7,574 nt of DNA from Akkermansiaceae bacterium (GCA_023301645.1 JALZUH010000167.1:1-7574); one strand, 5' to 3'. Positions 1-6,592 are shown, counted from the stretch's first letter. Notes: generated by a model not told the origin, from the letters alone. A program made the numbers and translations.

Positions 1-80
1 ATTATACAGAGGCTGTCAAGTCAGCTCTTCGCCCGGTGTTCTGTCCAGTCCTGCTCTTGCTTGCGACACTCAGGTTATAA

Positions 81-140
81 ATCTAACGTCAAAGCTCTGG
101 CATCCGCTACCGAGAGCGAACTTCGACGAAATGGTTAGTG
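81..140 (-). repeat. attC-like 60-base imperfect palindrome (candidate integron recombination site)
   Basis: Read on the minus strand, this stretch begins with CACTAAC and ends with GTTAGAT. GTTAGAT fits the attC R' consensus GTTRRRY exactly, while CACTAAC fits the R'' consensus RYYYAAC at five of seven positions. Between them, GTCGAAG and CTTTGAC pair with one G-T mismatch, and CTCT..GG pairs with CC..AGAG around a 9-base loop, leaving unpaired bases on one side as attC sites do. The 60-base length is within the known range, and the site lies 80 bases downstream of the stop of the minus-strand gene 221-571, where a cassette attC would sit. Against this, the spacer next to R'' is 6 bases and the one next to R' is absent, and no integrase or second site is visible. 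It could be a chance palindrome or a weak terminator-like fold. Confidence 0.25.
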
Positions 141-220
141 GTTAAAATTATTATTAAACTAAACTACTCAACGGGTAGTGGATTACCAGCAGCATCTTGT
201 TCGCCTTGTTTTTTAGCGGT

Positions 221-571
221 CTAGTCCATGCCCCATTTGGCCTCCGTCCGCCATGACTTGCGGCAACATTGGCATGTGAAGATGCCGTCTGATCTCTGTT
301 CTGTTGAATCCCAGCCTTGTGAAATCCATGCAGCGCATTGCGGGCATCTAGCGCTCTGAAATCTTCCGAACGACACGAGCATACCGGCGAATCCAGCAAA
401 ACCAAACGCTGCGCCGATAATCGGAAGAAGATTTGAGTCCCGTGAAACCCCCACTCCAAAGAAAACCAAGCCAAAAACCATCACCGAAAATGTTATAAAA
501 AAGCTCCTCCATGCTTTCCGTGAATGGCCGCGGAGCAATGGCAGGTCGGATTCTTTTGTGGCGTGATTCAT
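221..571 (-). CDS. Small two-helix membrane protein with C-terminal zinc ribbon
   Basis: This 116-residue protein is not assigned to a named family. A basic N-terminus (residues 1-22) is followed by two hydrophobic segments, about 24-42 and 48-68, joined by a short polar turn. A C-terminal soluble part has a four-cysteine zinc-ribbon pattern: C76-P-Q-C79 and C100-Q-C-C103, with a 20-residue spacer. Both termini probably face the cytoplasm, placing the zinc ribbon inside; this topology is inferred. ATG at 571 is the only plausible start, as it leaves the first helix intact. The bases before it (ATTCTCTC) contain no Shine-Dalgarno motif. The gene is alone, downstream of the terminator of the large lipoprotein gene, so it needs its own promoter in 572-788. 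It may be an accessory gene, given the attC-like palindrome after its stop. Function unknown. Confidence 0.75.
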   Translation of the reverse strand: MNHATKESDLPLLRGHSRKAWRSFFITFSVMVFGLVFFGVGVSRDSNLLPIIGAAFGFAGFAGMLVSFGRFQSARCPQCAAWISQGWDSTEQRSDGIFTCQCCRKSWRTEAKWGMD

Positions 572-608
572 GAGAGAATTTTATGGCGAACAGTGTTAAT
601 CGCTGACT

Positions 609-629
609 CTCAACTGATATTCAGTCGAG
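609..629. repeat. 9-base inverted repeat upstream of the zinc-ribbon gene
   Basis: Arms 609-617 (CTCAACTGA) and 621-629 (TCAGTCGAG) are complementary except for one pair, which becomes a G-U wobble in a minus-strand transcript; the loop is TAT. It lies 37 bases before the ATG at 571, so it could be an operator or a leader hairpin. No T-run follows on either strand, so a terminator is unlikely. Confidence 0.4.
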
Positions 630-661
630 CCATGCGAGGTTTGGTTTAAATTATTGTTTCC

Positions 662-676
662 CTGCAAGCATTGCAG
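662..676. repeat. Short perfect palindrome CTGCAA-N3-TTGCAG
   Basis: The 6-base arms 662-667 and 671-676 are perfectly complementary around GCA. Symmetry of this size suits a dimeric DNA-binding protein site. It lies about 90 bases upstream of the minus-strand start at 571. This is only a candidate, since palindromes of this length also occur by chance. Confidence 0.25.
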
Positions 677-788
677 CTACAACATCTAAGATCTATCAGG
701 GATATGCTTTTCAGCAAGTTTTTAAGTATTAGCGCATGTTTATAATCAATGGGTATGAAGCATCTGATATGAGGTAATCAATACCACC

Positions 789-824
789 AAAAAAATCGCC
801 AGTGCTTTCTAGCACTGACGATTT
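789..824 (-). terminator. Rho-independent terminator of the lipoprotein gene
   Basis: On the minus strand the arms 824-811 and 806-793 form a 14-base-pair stem with one G-U wobble and a 4-base loop (AGAA). The stem runs into an uninterrupted T-tract given by the A run at 789-795 on the plus strand. It begins 30 bases after the TAG of the lipoprotein gene, which is the expected place. On the plus strand no T-run follows, so it acts in one direction only. Confidence 0.9.
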
Positions 825-853
825 GAATGAGTGGGCTGATCTAGCAGATTCCC

Positions 854-3124
854 CTACTTCGCCTTAAGGTGGGCTGAGATGCGCACCTGACCGTTTTCCT
901 TGCGGATGTGGGAGGTGAAGCTGTCGACCTCGCTGAGGGCGTCTAGGGTGCTTTTAAGCGTCTCTTTATTGGCTTCGTAGTCTTCACGGGCTGAGTCGGA
1001 TGTGATGAGTTCGTCGGCATTGGCATCCATGAGGCTGTATGTGTCTTGGACATACTGGTGGAGTTGCGCGAAGTTCACATTGATCCATGCTCCTTTGCGC
1101 TCAGTCTTGCTGCCTTGTTTGAACTGCTCGGCGAGGCCTTCAGAAAAGGTCTTCGAGGTGGAGGCGAAGAATAGCTCGTCACTGACTGATACCGAGGGAA
1201 CGAAGTCGTCACTCTGGAAGGGTATCGGGATGAACCATGTCTTGAGCTCATTCTTTTCACTACTCATTGGCACTTGCATGGGGATTTCCTTGCCTGTCAT
1301 GGAGCCTGCCTTCTTGAGGATGCTTTCAATAGATGCATTGGTGCGCTGCCAAGCGGACTGTAACTTCGCTCTGTCGTCGACGGTGCTGACAAAGGCGACG
1401 CGCGGCATCTTACCATCCGCTAGGATGGCTTCGGGAACATCAGGGACCTTGGGTAAGGTGCCATTAAGGTCGATGACAATGGCACTTTCGGCACCTAGGC
1501 CTTGGGCGAGGTCGCCACGTAGTGCGCCTGAGAGCTCAGTGATTTCCGCTCTGGCGGTCTGGTCAAACATCCCATAGCCGAGCTGAAAGGATTGGAAGTT
1601 ATCAACTTTGATGTCAAAGGCTGAGATACGACCTGCGAGCATGTAGCCTGTTTCAAATAGGCTGTCTACGTATTCACTGACGAGGGTGTTGTATTCTTTG
1701 TTGCTCGTCCAGTTGGCAAAAAAGAGGGTGTCTTCGGCATTGGCAAGTGGTGCGAGTGAGTGCGTGGCCGTGAAGTCGTAGGATGGTAGATTAGAGCCAC
1801 CGTAGGATTCGAGCTTAAGGCCGTCTTCGATGTAGACGACGGTGTTCTGCTCGCTACCTTCAAAGAGGCCAGCCAGTGCGTCACCTTGGTCGATCACACT
1901 GCCAAGGAGTGCTTCCATGTCTTGGGTGTCGCCGAGTGAGGATGCGTTTTCAATGCTGTTCTTAAAGCCTTTGGTAAGGGCACTTACGAGGCGGTATCCG
2001 ACCGATTCAACGGCCGTGACACCTTCTAGTATCTCCTCAGAGCTAAAGCTCACCAAGAGGAGGTCTTTATCAAGATACGGGTCGAATGACTTCAGCTCAT
2101 CACGTGCGCAGACAGAGTCTTCTACACGGTCGACGAAGACGAGGTCATCTACCGATCCACCCGTAAAGCTAATGACGTAGTCATCGATGACACCTGCTGC
2201 CATGATGAGCTCTTTACCTGCGAGTGCTTTCTTGAGGTCTTCAATGTCCTTTGGATCCACGAATGACTCAATCGTGGTTGGGTCTAGGCCTTTGAGAACC
2301 TCGACGAACTTATCCCCTGATATCTTAATGCCAGAGAAGTCTGCGTCACCTTTTTTAAACTCGATGGGCTCACTGATATTAAGACCCATCATGCTTGGAA
2401 CATTGCCTACCGCAGTATAGCTTTCCTGTGTTGCTACGAGGAACTCAGTGCGCATGGCTTCGTCTGAGACTTTTGCGCCTTGGTAGACGGCTGGTATTTC
2501 TGCTTCGCCTAGGGCCTTAGAAATATCTGCGAGAAAGCCTTCAAGAGGCCCTTGTGTCAGTGGCAGTAGTCCCTGCTGTAGATGAGCGGGGCTGAGTGAC
2601 GCGCCTTTCTCGGCGACTACGTCAGTGGCGTATCCACCTAGCGAGCCTGCGTAGTAGAGTATACTTTCATAAAGTTCTACTGCTTGCCCCATTGCTTCAC
2701 CGCCACCGGGCCCGTAGGCTGAGAAGTATTCCTCTGAGTAGGAGGTGATTATCGTCTCAAGCTCTGCGTTCGATGATAGGTCGTCTATACTCTTACCACT
2801 CTCGGCTAGTCGCTCCATAACATGTGCTCCGAGCTTTGTTTTTAGAAACTTATCAAATGCTTGGCGTCCGTTCATGACACTGCTGTAGCTGGTGACGTTC
2901 TTCGGGATTCGCGAGGCAAATCCTAGCTTAGCAGCGCGATCCTCGATGGAGATGACTACTGGCTTTTTGATGAGGTCTGCCACTCCTACCGTCCCTGCAG
3001 TGAGTGATTCTACGATGTTTTGATTTCCTTCTTCCGAAGGTTGTTGCGTTGTTGTTTTTTCCTTACATGAAGTAAGTGCTGCTGCACTTGCTACTATTGG
3101 AATCCACATGTATTTGTGATTCAT
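854..3124 (-). CDS. Large predicted lipoprotein of unknown function, possibly DUF3352-like
   Basis: This 756-residue protein starts with a lipoprotein signal: a short hydrophobic core (residues 6-17) and the lipobox L17-T18-S19-C20, giving lipidated Cys20 after signal peptidase II. A polar Lys/Thr/Gln/Glu linker (21-40) follows, typical of proteins tethered at a membrane. There is no other membrane segment; the only other cysteine is C339, and the protein looks acidic. The rest resembles a repeated layout. Segments near 72-105 and 458-490 both read as a short Pro/Ala-containing lead-in, a beta strand, then an amphipathic helix. A strand such as VSVSDELFFASTS (646-658) and the closing beta hairpin (743-754) recall DUF3352-type proteins; that likeness is from memory and weak. 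The ATG at 3124 keeps the signal peptide, and AATAACTC before it lacks a Shine-Dalgarno. A strong terminator ends the unit, so it is monocistronic. It is divergent from mutM, with no evident functional link. Confidence 0.85.
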   Translation of the reverse strand: MNHKYMWIPIVASAAALTSCKEKTTTQQPSEEGNQNIVESLTAGTVGVADLIKKPVVISIEDRAAKLGFASRIPKNVTSYSSVMNGRQAFDKFLKTKLGAHVMERLAESGKSIDDLSSNAELETIITSYSEEYFSAYGPGGGEAMGQAVELYESILYYAGSLGGYATDVVAEKGASLSPAHLQQGLLPLTQGPLEGFLADISKALGEAEIPAVYQGAKVSDEAMRTEFLVATQESYTAVGNVPSMMGLNISEPIEFKKGDADFSGIKISGDKFVEVLKGLDPTTIESFVDPKDIEDLKKALAGKELIMAAGVIDDYVISFTGGSVDDLVFVDRVEDSVCARDELKSFDPYLDKDLLLVSFSSEEILEGVTAVESVGYRLVSALTKGFKNSIENASSLGDTQDMEALLGSVIDQGDALAGLFEGSEQNTVVYIEDGLKLESYGGSNLPSYDFTATHSLAPLANAEDTLFFANWTSNKEYNTLVSEYVDSLFETGYMLAGRISAFDIKVDNFQSFQLGYGMFDQTARAEITELSGALRGDLAQGLGAESAIVIDLNGTLPKVPDVPEAILADGKMPRVAFVSTVDDRAKLQSAWQRTNASIESILKKAGSMTGKEIPMQVPMSSEKNELKTWFIPIPFQSDDFVPSVSVSDELFFASTSKTFSEGLAEQFKQGSKTERKGAWINVNFAQLHQYVQDTYSLMDANADELITSDSAREDYEANKETLKSTLDALSEVDSFTSHIRKENGQVRISAHLKAK

Positions 3125-3131
3125 GAGTTAT

Positions 3132-3160
3132 TTATTAGTGCCTACATGAAGAGAACTCAA
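3132..3160 (-). promoter_or_regulatory. Candidate promoter of the lipoprotein gene, near-leaderless
   Basis: On the minus strand TTGAGT (3160-3155) and TAATAA (3137-3132) are separated by exactly 17 bases. They match the sigma-70 consensus at four and three of six positions. The -10-like box ends only 7 bases before the ATG at 3124, so transcription would start at or next to the start codon. This fits the lack of a ribosome binding site but is a weak match in an AT-rich gap. Confidence 0.25.
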
Positions 3161-3174
3161 TTACAAAGAGACAG

Positions 3175-3221
3175 CTACTTTATACCCCCCCATCACCTAC
3201 ACTCCACTACCTACAACTCAT
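3175..3221 (+). promoter_or_regulatory. G-free, pyrimidine-rich leader before mutM
   Basis: From 3175 up to the G of the mutM start codon there is no G on the plus strand for 47 bases. The second half is C/A/T-rich and contains ACCTACA twice (3195-3201 and 3209-3215). Such a leader can form almost no secondary structure and contains no Shine-Dalgarno. It may help initiation by keeping the start site open. The promoter itself is unclear; TTATAC at 3179-3184 could be a -10 box but has no good -35 partner. Confidence 0.4.
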
Positions 3222-4032
3222 GCCCGAGCTACCAGAAGTCGAAACCACCCTTCGAGGGATCACCCCGCATCTTGTGGGAAACCGCGTTGCGGAGATAGAA
3301 ATCCGTGAGAGCAGGATGCGCTGGCCTATTGAGGATGAGGTCCTTGAGATGGAACAGCAGGAAATCATGAGTATCACCCGTAGGGCGAAATACATACTCA
3401 TTCACACCCAGACCGGTATCCTTATTCTGCATCTGGGCATGTCAGGTAGTCTGCGAATCTGCCCGCATGAGGTGGAGCTCAAAAAACATGATCATTTCAT
3501 CATGAGGCTCGATACTGGTATGGAGATGCGTCTTCACGACCCGCGTCGCTTCGGCTGCGTGCTCTGGCACAAGGGCGACATTACAGCTCATCGCCTCATC
3601 AAAAATCTCGGTCCGGAGCCACTCACAGATGCTTTCTCTGCTGAGCATCTTGTTACCACCAGCCTTGCGAAGACGACGACTATTAAGCAGCATATTATGA
3701 ATAATAAAACGGTGGTCGGAGCTGGCAATATCTACGCCTGCGAAGCGTTATTCTCCAGCGGTATCCGCCCGACACGGGCTGCGGGTAAGGTCTCAAAGCG
3801 CAAGCTCACGATCCTTACTGAGGAGATCAAGAAAGTGCTCGCTGCCGCCATCACACAGGGCGGGACGACGCTACGCGACTTCCTCCGCGAAGATGGACAG
3901 CCGGGATACTTCAAACAGCAGCTTAATGTCTATGACCGTGAGGGTGAGCGCTGTAGGAACTGCCCTGATACCATCAAGCGTATCGTTATCTCAGCTCGAT
4001 CAACTTTCTACTGCCCAAGCTGCCAAAAGTAA
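3220..4032 (+). CDS. mutM: Formamidopyrimidine-DNA glycosylase (Fpg/MutM)
   Basis: Bifunctional base-excision repair enzyme that removes 8-oxoguanine and formamidopyrimidines from DNA and cleaves the abasic site by beta/delta elimination. The 270-residue length is the family norm. It begins M-P-E-L-P-E-V-E-T, giving the catalytic N-terminal Pro2, Glu3 and Glu6 after Met removal, so ATG 3220 is certain. Lys57 in RRAKY is the conserved phosphate-contacting lysine. The strand-insertion residues are in HLGMSGSLR (71-79, Met74) and DPRRFG (107-112, Arg109 and Phe111). Asn170 in VGAGNIYA is the helix-two-turn-helix asparagine. The C-terminal zinc finger is intact: C245-X2-C248-X16-C265-X2-C268, with Arg260 on its hairpin. 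All key residues are present, so it should be active. It acts on the nucleoid. It stands alone, divergent from the lipoprotein gene and convergent with the tRNA gene, and no clear terminator follows. Confidence 0.98.
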   Translation: MPELPEVETTLRGITPHLVGNRVAEIEIRESRMRWPIEDEVLEMEQQEIMSITRRAKYILIHTQTGILILHLGMSGSLRICPHEVELKKHDHFIMRLDTGMEMRLHDPRRFGCVLWHKGDITAHRLIKNLGPEPLTDAFSAEHLVTTSLAKTTTIKQHIMNNKTVVGAGNIYACEALFSSGIRPTRAAGKVSKRKLTILTEEIKKVLAAAITQGGTTLRDFLREDGQPGYFKQQLNVYDREGERCRNCPDTIKRIVISARSTFYCPSCQK

Positions 4033-4129
4033 TTCATGCGGGGAGCTTTGGGAGAACTCTATGAGAATTCTGGGGGTTCAATGCTGGCTCAACAGCCCAC
4101 AACCGCTCTAACCAAGTGGCTCAGTAGCT

Positions 4130-4233
4130 GAAACATGAAAATACCGGCGGCGGGGATCGAACCCGCACTCCCGAAGGAACGGGATTTTGAATCCCGCGTG
4201 TCTACCAATTCCACCACACCGGCTTCATGTTTC
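4130..4233. repeat. 10-base perfect inverted repeat flanking the tRNA gene
   Basis: GAAACATGAA at 4130-4139 is the exact reverse complement of TTCATGTTTC at 4224-4233. The right arm touches the first base of the tRNA, and the left arm is two bases beyond the discriminator base. In the precursor RNA the leader and trailer would therefore pair and extend the acceptor stem by ten base pairs across a small bulge. Confidence 0.8.
4142..4223 (-). tRNA. tRNA-Leu(CAA)
   Basis: This 82-nucleotide class II tRNA has a long variable arm (UUCC-UUC-GGGA) and the D-loop of leucine tRNAs. The T-arm is GCGGG-TTCGATC-CCCGC. The anticodon stem CGGGA/TCCCG encloses TTCAAAA, giving anticodon CAA (4189-4187), which reads UUG. 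The acceptor stem pairs 4223-4217 with 4149-4143, the discriminator is A73, and 3' CCA is not encoded, so a CCA-adding enzyme is needed. Two acceptor pairs are wobbles: U6-G67 and, unusually, the terminal G1-U72. The gene stands alone between mutM and rarA, convergent with the former and divergent from the latter. Confidence 0.97.
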
Positions 4234-4237
4234 TTAT

Positions 4238-4251
4238 CCCTCACTGGAGGG
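4238..4251 (-). repeat. Small hairpin in the pre-tRNA leader
   Basis: CCCTC (4238-4242) and GAGGG (4247-4251) form a five-base stem with a 4-base loop, 14 bases upstream of the tRNA 5' end. If transcription starts near 4256, this hairpin would sit at the very 5' end of the precursor leader, where it could protect the end. Its role is inferred. Confidence 0.3.
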
Positions 4252-4262
4252 CGACGCGGGTG

Positions 4263-4290
4263 AATCTGCTTTATCGTGGCGAAAAGTCAA
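4263..4290 (-). promoter_or_regulatory. Candidate tRNA promoter
   Basis: TTGACT on the minus strand (4290-4285) matches the -35 consensus at five of six positions. At a 16-base spacing is CAGATT (4268-4263), a poor -10 with three matches. A GC-rich stretch follows, as in the discriminators of growth-regulated stable RNA promoters. The weak -10 keeps confidence low. Confidence 0.3.
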
Positions 4291-4364
4291 GTCAGTGAAT
4301 GATTCCTTTTTGATTCTTTCCGTGCTTTTTCCTCTAGTAATGGTCTAAGGTCTCGTTCAGAGAT

Positions 4365-5759
4365 ATGGATTCACTTTTCCCAGAGCATGGCAGCCCAGAG
4401 CAGTCACACCGAGCTACTAGCTCAGCTAATACGCTGAAGGCGAGCAGTGACGCACCATTGGCAGCTCGTATGCGCCCGCGTAACCTCGCTGAGTTTGTGG
4501 GACAAAAGCATATTCTGGCAGAGGGTAACCTCCTCAGAAGGGCGATCGAGGCAGATCGATTCTCCTCTCTCATTTTCTACGGCCCTCCCGGCACCGGGAA
4601 GACGACACTGGCCACCGTCATCGCCAATAGCACCAATAGCCGCTTTGAGATGCTCAATGGCGTAGAGTCTAATGTATCTGAGATTCGAGAAAAGATCGCT
4701 CAGGCACAAAAATGGCGACAACTCCGTGACCAGACAACGATCTTATTTATCGATGAAATCCACCGTTTTAATAAAGCTCAGCAGGATGTCTTACTCCCAC
4801 ATATCGAGCGAGGCACCGTGCGATTCATCGGTGCGACCACGCATAATCCCTACTTCTATGTGAACTCTCCGCTGGTCTCGCGCTCGCAGATCTTCCAGCT
4901 GGAGCCTGTGCCGAGTGAGGAGCTGATCACACTCATGCAGCGTGCCCTCGACGATACTGAGCGTGGTCTCGGCCACATGAAGATCAAGGCTGACGATGAT
5001 GCACTGAAGCACATTGCTGAGAAAAGTGATGGTGATGCGCGCAAAAGTCTGACCGCCCTTGAGCTAGCAGCCCTGACAACTCCTCAGACGGCTGATGGTA
5101 ATCCCGATACGACTGAGGGTGACATCCATATCACCCTCGCCATCGCGGCAGAGTCGATCCAGCAGAAAGCCATCGTTTATGACGCCCATGGTGATGCTCA
5201 TCACGATACGATCTCAGCATTTATCAAGTCGATCAGAGGCTCGGACCCAGATGCCGCCCTCTACTGGCTCGCTAAGATGCTCTACGCAGGAGAGGACCCT
5301 CGATTTATCGCTAGGCGCATCGTTATCTCAGCCAGTGAGGATATCGGGCTAGCCGACTCTAATGCACTACGAGTGGCAATGGACGCTCAGCAGGCCTATG
5401 AGTTCATCGGTATGCCAGAAGGGCGTATCCCCCTCGCCCATGCTACCGTCTATCTCGCAACAGCGCCGAAATCAAACAGCGCCTACGCAGCACTAGGAGA
5501 AGCGCTCCAAGACATCAAGGAGGGCAGCACACTTGCCGTGCCAGAGCACCTCCGAACCAACACCCGCAAGAAGCTAGCCAAGGCGTCAGGAGCCAGTGAC
5601 GAAGCCCTCCAGTATCACTACTCTCATGACTATGAGGGTAATTACGTGCCGCAGGCCTACTTACCAGAGGGGAAAACTTACTACACGCCCACTGAGAATG
5701 GGTTAGAAAAGCGCATCAAAGAACGCCTCGATTACTGGCGCTCTCAATTCCGTGGCTAG
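4365..5759 (+). CDS. rarA: Replication-associated recombination protein RarA/MgsA (AAA+ ATPase)
   Basis: AAA+ ATPase of the clamp-loader-like family (E. coli RarA/MgsA, yeast Mgs1, human WRNIP1). It acts at stalled or gapped replication forks and binds single-strand binding protein and DNA ends. Length is 464 residues against about 447 in E. coli. The family block PLAARMRPRNLAEFVGQ starts at residue 31. Walker A is G73-PPGTGK-T80, Walker B is LFIDE (127-131) followed by the family signature HRFNKAQQD. Sensor 1 is GATTHNP (156-162), the arginine-finger region is SRS (172-174), and sensor 2 is GDAR (223-226). The C-terminal tetramerisation region is intact, with SIRGSDPDAALYW (289-301), ASEDIGLAD (323-331) and APKSN (367-371). 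The N-terminal SLFPE is reminiscent of a sliding-clamp-binding motif, which is inference. An in-frame TAA at 4338 confines the start to ATG 4365. AAGG at 4347 is too far away to serve as a normal ribosome binding site. The gene converges on folP with overlapping stops. Confidence 0.97.
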   Translation: MDSLFPEHGSPEQSHRATSSANTLKASSDAPLAARMRPRNLAEFVGQKHILAEGNLLRRAIEADRFSSLIFYGPPGTGKTTLATVIANSTNSRFEMLNGVESNVSEIREKIAQAQKWRQLRDQTTILFIDEIHRFNKAQQDVLLPHIERGTVRFIGATTHNPYFYVNSPLVSRSQIFQLEPVPSEELITLMQRALDDTERGLGHMKIKADDDALKHIAEKSDGDARKSLTALELAALTTPQTADGNPDTTEGDIHITLAIAAESIQQKAIVYDAHGDAHHDTISAFIKSIRGSDPDAALYWLAKMLYAGEDPRFIARRIVISASEDIGLADSNALRVAMDAQQAYEFIGMPEGRIPLAHATVYLATAPKSNSAYAALGEALQDIKEGSTLAVPEHLRTNTRKKLAKASGASDEALQYHYSHDYEGNYVPQAYLPEGKTYYTPTENGLEKRIKERLDYWRSQFRG

Positions 5760-6592
5760 GCACCCAGAGCTTCTGCCATTTGTAAACTCTGCTGCGAGAG
5801 TGATACATCATGCACACGGTGCAACCTGATACCCTGACGGTAAGCTAGTGCCGTCATCGCTGCCGTGGCGACATCGCGATTGGCCATCGAGTCATCACTG
5901 AGTATGGCGGCGAGAAGTGACTTACGAGAAACACCCAGTAACAGCGGACGATCCTGCTGCAAGGATTCTAGGTTTTTTAGTAAGGCTACATTATGCTGCA
6001 GGGACTTGCCGAAGCCAATACCGGGGTCGAAGCATATCGCCTCTCGGTCCATACCCATCGCAGTGAGGCTCTCCAGCCTCTCGGTGAAAAATGCCTGCAC
6101 TGTGCCCACCACATCATCCTCGTCATAGGCGGGGCAATCCTGCATCGTTCGTGGGTTCCCCTGCATGTGCATCACACAGACACCCGCTCCCATCCGTATG
6201 CATAGCGCGGTCATTTCAGGGTCACCTAGCAGACCTGTCACGTCATTGACGATATCAGCACCTGCTGCCAGTGCGGCTTCTGCGACAGCGGCTTTGGACG
6301 TATCAATAGAGATCAATACATCGGACACTTCTCGAAGTGCTTTGATGAGTGGCACGGTGCGCTCTATTTCCTCTGACTCTGTGACTACAGCTGCTCCTGG
6401 GCGGCTCGACTCACCACCGATATCGATGATACCAGCACCCTGCTCGACCATCTCCAAGGCATGAGCCAAGGCAGACTCGACCTGCAAGTAATCACCGCCA
6501 TCAGAGAAGGAATCTGGCGTGGCATTGACAATGCCCATGAGCACTCCCTTTTCTGAAAGATCAAGAACGCTGCGTCGTGTTTTCCATTTCAT
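5756..6592 (-). CDS. folP: Dihydropteroate synthase
   Basis: Cytoplasmic TIM-barrel enzyme that joins 6-hydroxymethyl-7,8-dihydropterin pyrophosphate to p-aminobenzoate, making dihydropteroate in folate synthesis; it is the sulfonamide target. The 278-residue length is typical. Landmarks in order are MGIVNATPDSFSDGG (19-33, with Asn23 for magnesium and pyrophosphate), IDIGGESSRPGA (56-67), SIDTS (95-99, Asp97), the DIVNDVTGL block (113-121, Asn116), DPGIGFGK (189-196, Asp189), GVSRKS (220-225, Lys224) and RVHDV (259-263, Arg259 and His261). All substrate-binding residues are present. The start at 6592 fits the family, since the tryptophan near the N-terminus before the first strand is common. 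There is no Shine-Dalgarno (AATCAATC precedes it). It is not next to glmM, ftsH or folK as in many bacteria. It converges on rarA and diverges from the gene at 6672. Confidence 0.98.
   Translation of the reverse strand: MKWKTRRSVLDLSEKGVLMGIVNATPDSFSDGGDYLQVESALAHALEMVEQGAGIIDIGGESSRPGAAVVTESEEIERTVPLIKALREVSDVLISIDTSKAAVAEAALAAGADIVNDVTGLLGDPEMTALCIRMGAGVCVMHMQGNPRTMQDCPAYDEDDVVGTVQAFFTERLESLTAMGMDREAICFDPGIGFGKSLQHNVALLKNLESLQQDRPLLLGVSRKSLLAAILSDDSMANRDVATAAMTALAYRQGIRLHRVHDVSLSQQSLQMAEALGA

Larger units (their letters stand above)
572..788. other. AT-rich non-coding spacer with two inverted repeats
   Basis: I find no open frame of useful size here on either strand. The stretch is the upstream region of the minus-strand gene starting at 571. 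It holds two short inverted repeats, at 609-629 and 662-676, annotated separately, and several AT-rich patches. I could not identify a convincing -35/-10 pair for the minus strand. Confidence 0.5.

Noticed and set aside
1..18. Exact TATAAT (minus strand, 6-1) and exact TTGACA (minus, 19-14) at the left edge
   Set aside because: Only 7 bases separate them, far from the 15-19 needed, and no good -35 lies at 17 bases from TATAAT. No gene is visible downstream within the window.
1..138. Plus-strand frame open from the window edge to TAG at 138
   Set aside because: The 45 codons give a Ser/Cys/Arg-rich, low-quality sequence with no recognisable motif, and it overlaps the attC-like palindrome. A chance open frame is more likely than a gene end.
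608..662. Possible second attC site upstream of the zinc-ribbon gene (GTTGAGA on the minus strand)
   Set aside because: The GTTRRRY-like box is itself inside the 609-629 hairpin, and no partner box lies at a suitable distance with pairing arms, so a bounded cassette is not supported.
1002..1577. 191-codon plus-strand frame antisense to the lipoprotein gene
   Set aside because: It lies wholly inside the lipoprotein coding sequence, is Ser/Arg/Leu-rich as expected of an antisense shadow, and has no domain or signal.
4033..4129. Terminator for mutM
   Set aside because: The partial symmetry around 4053-4070 (GAGAACTC and GAGAATTC) gives no stable stem and no T-run follows, so I do not call one.
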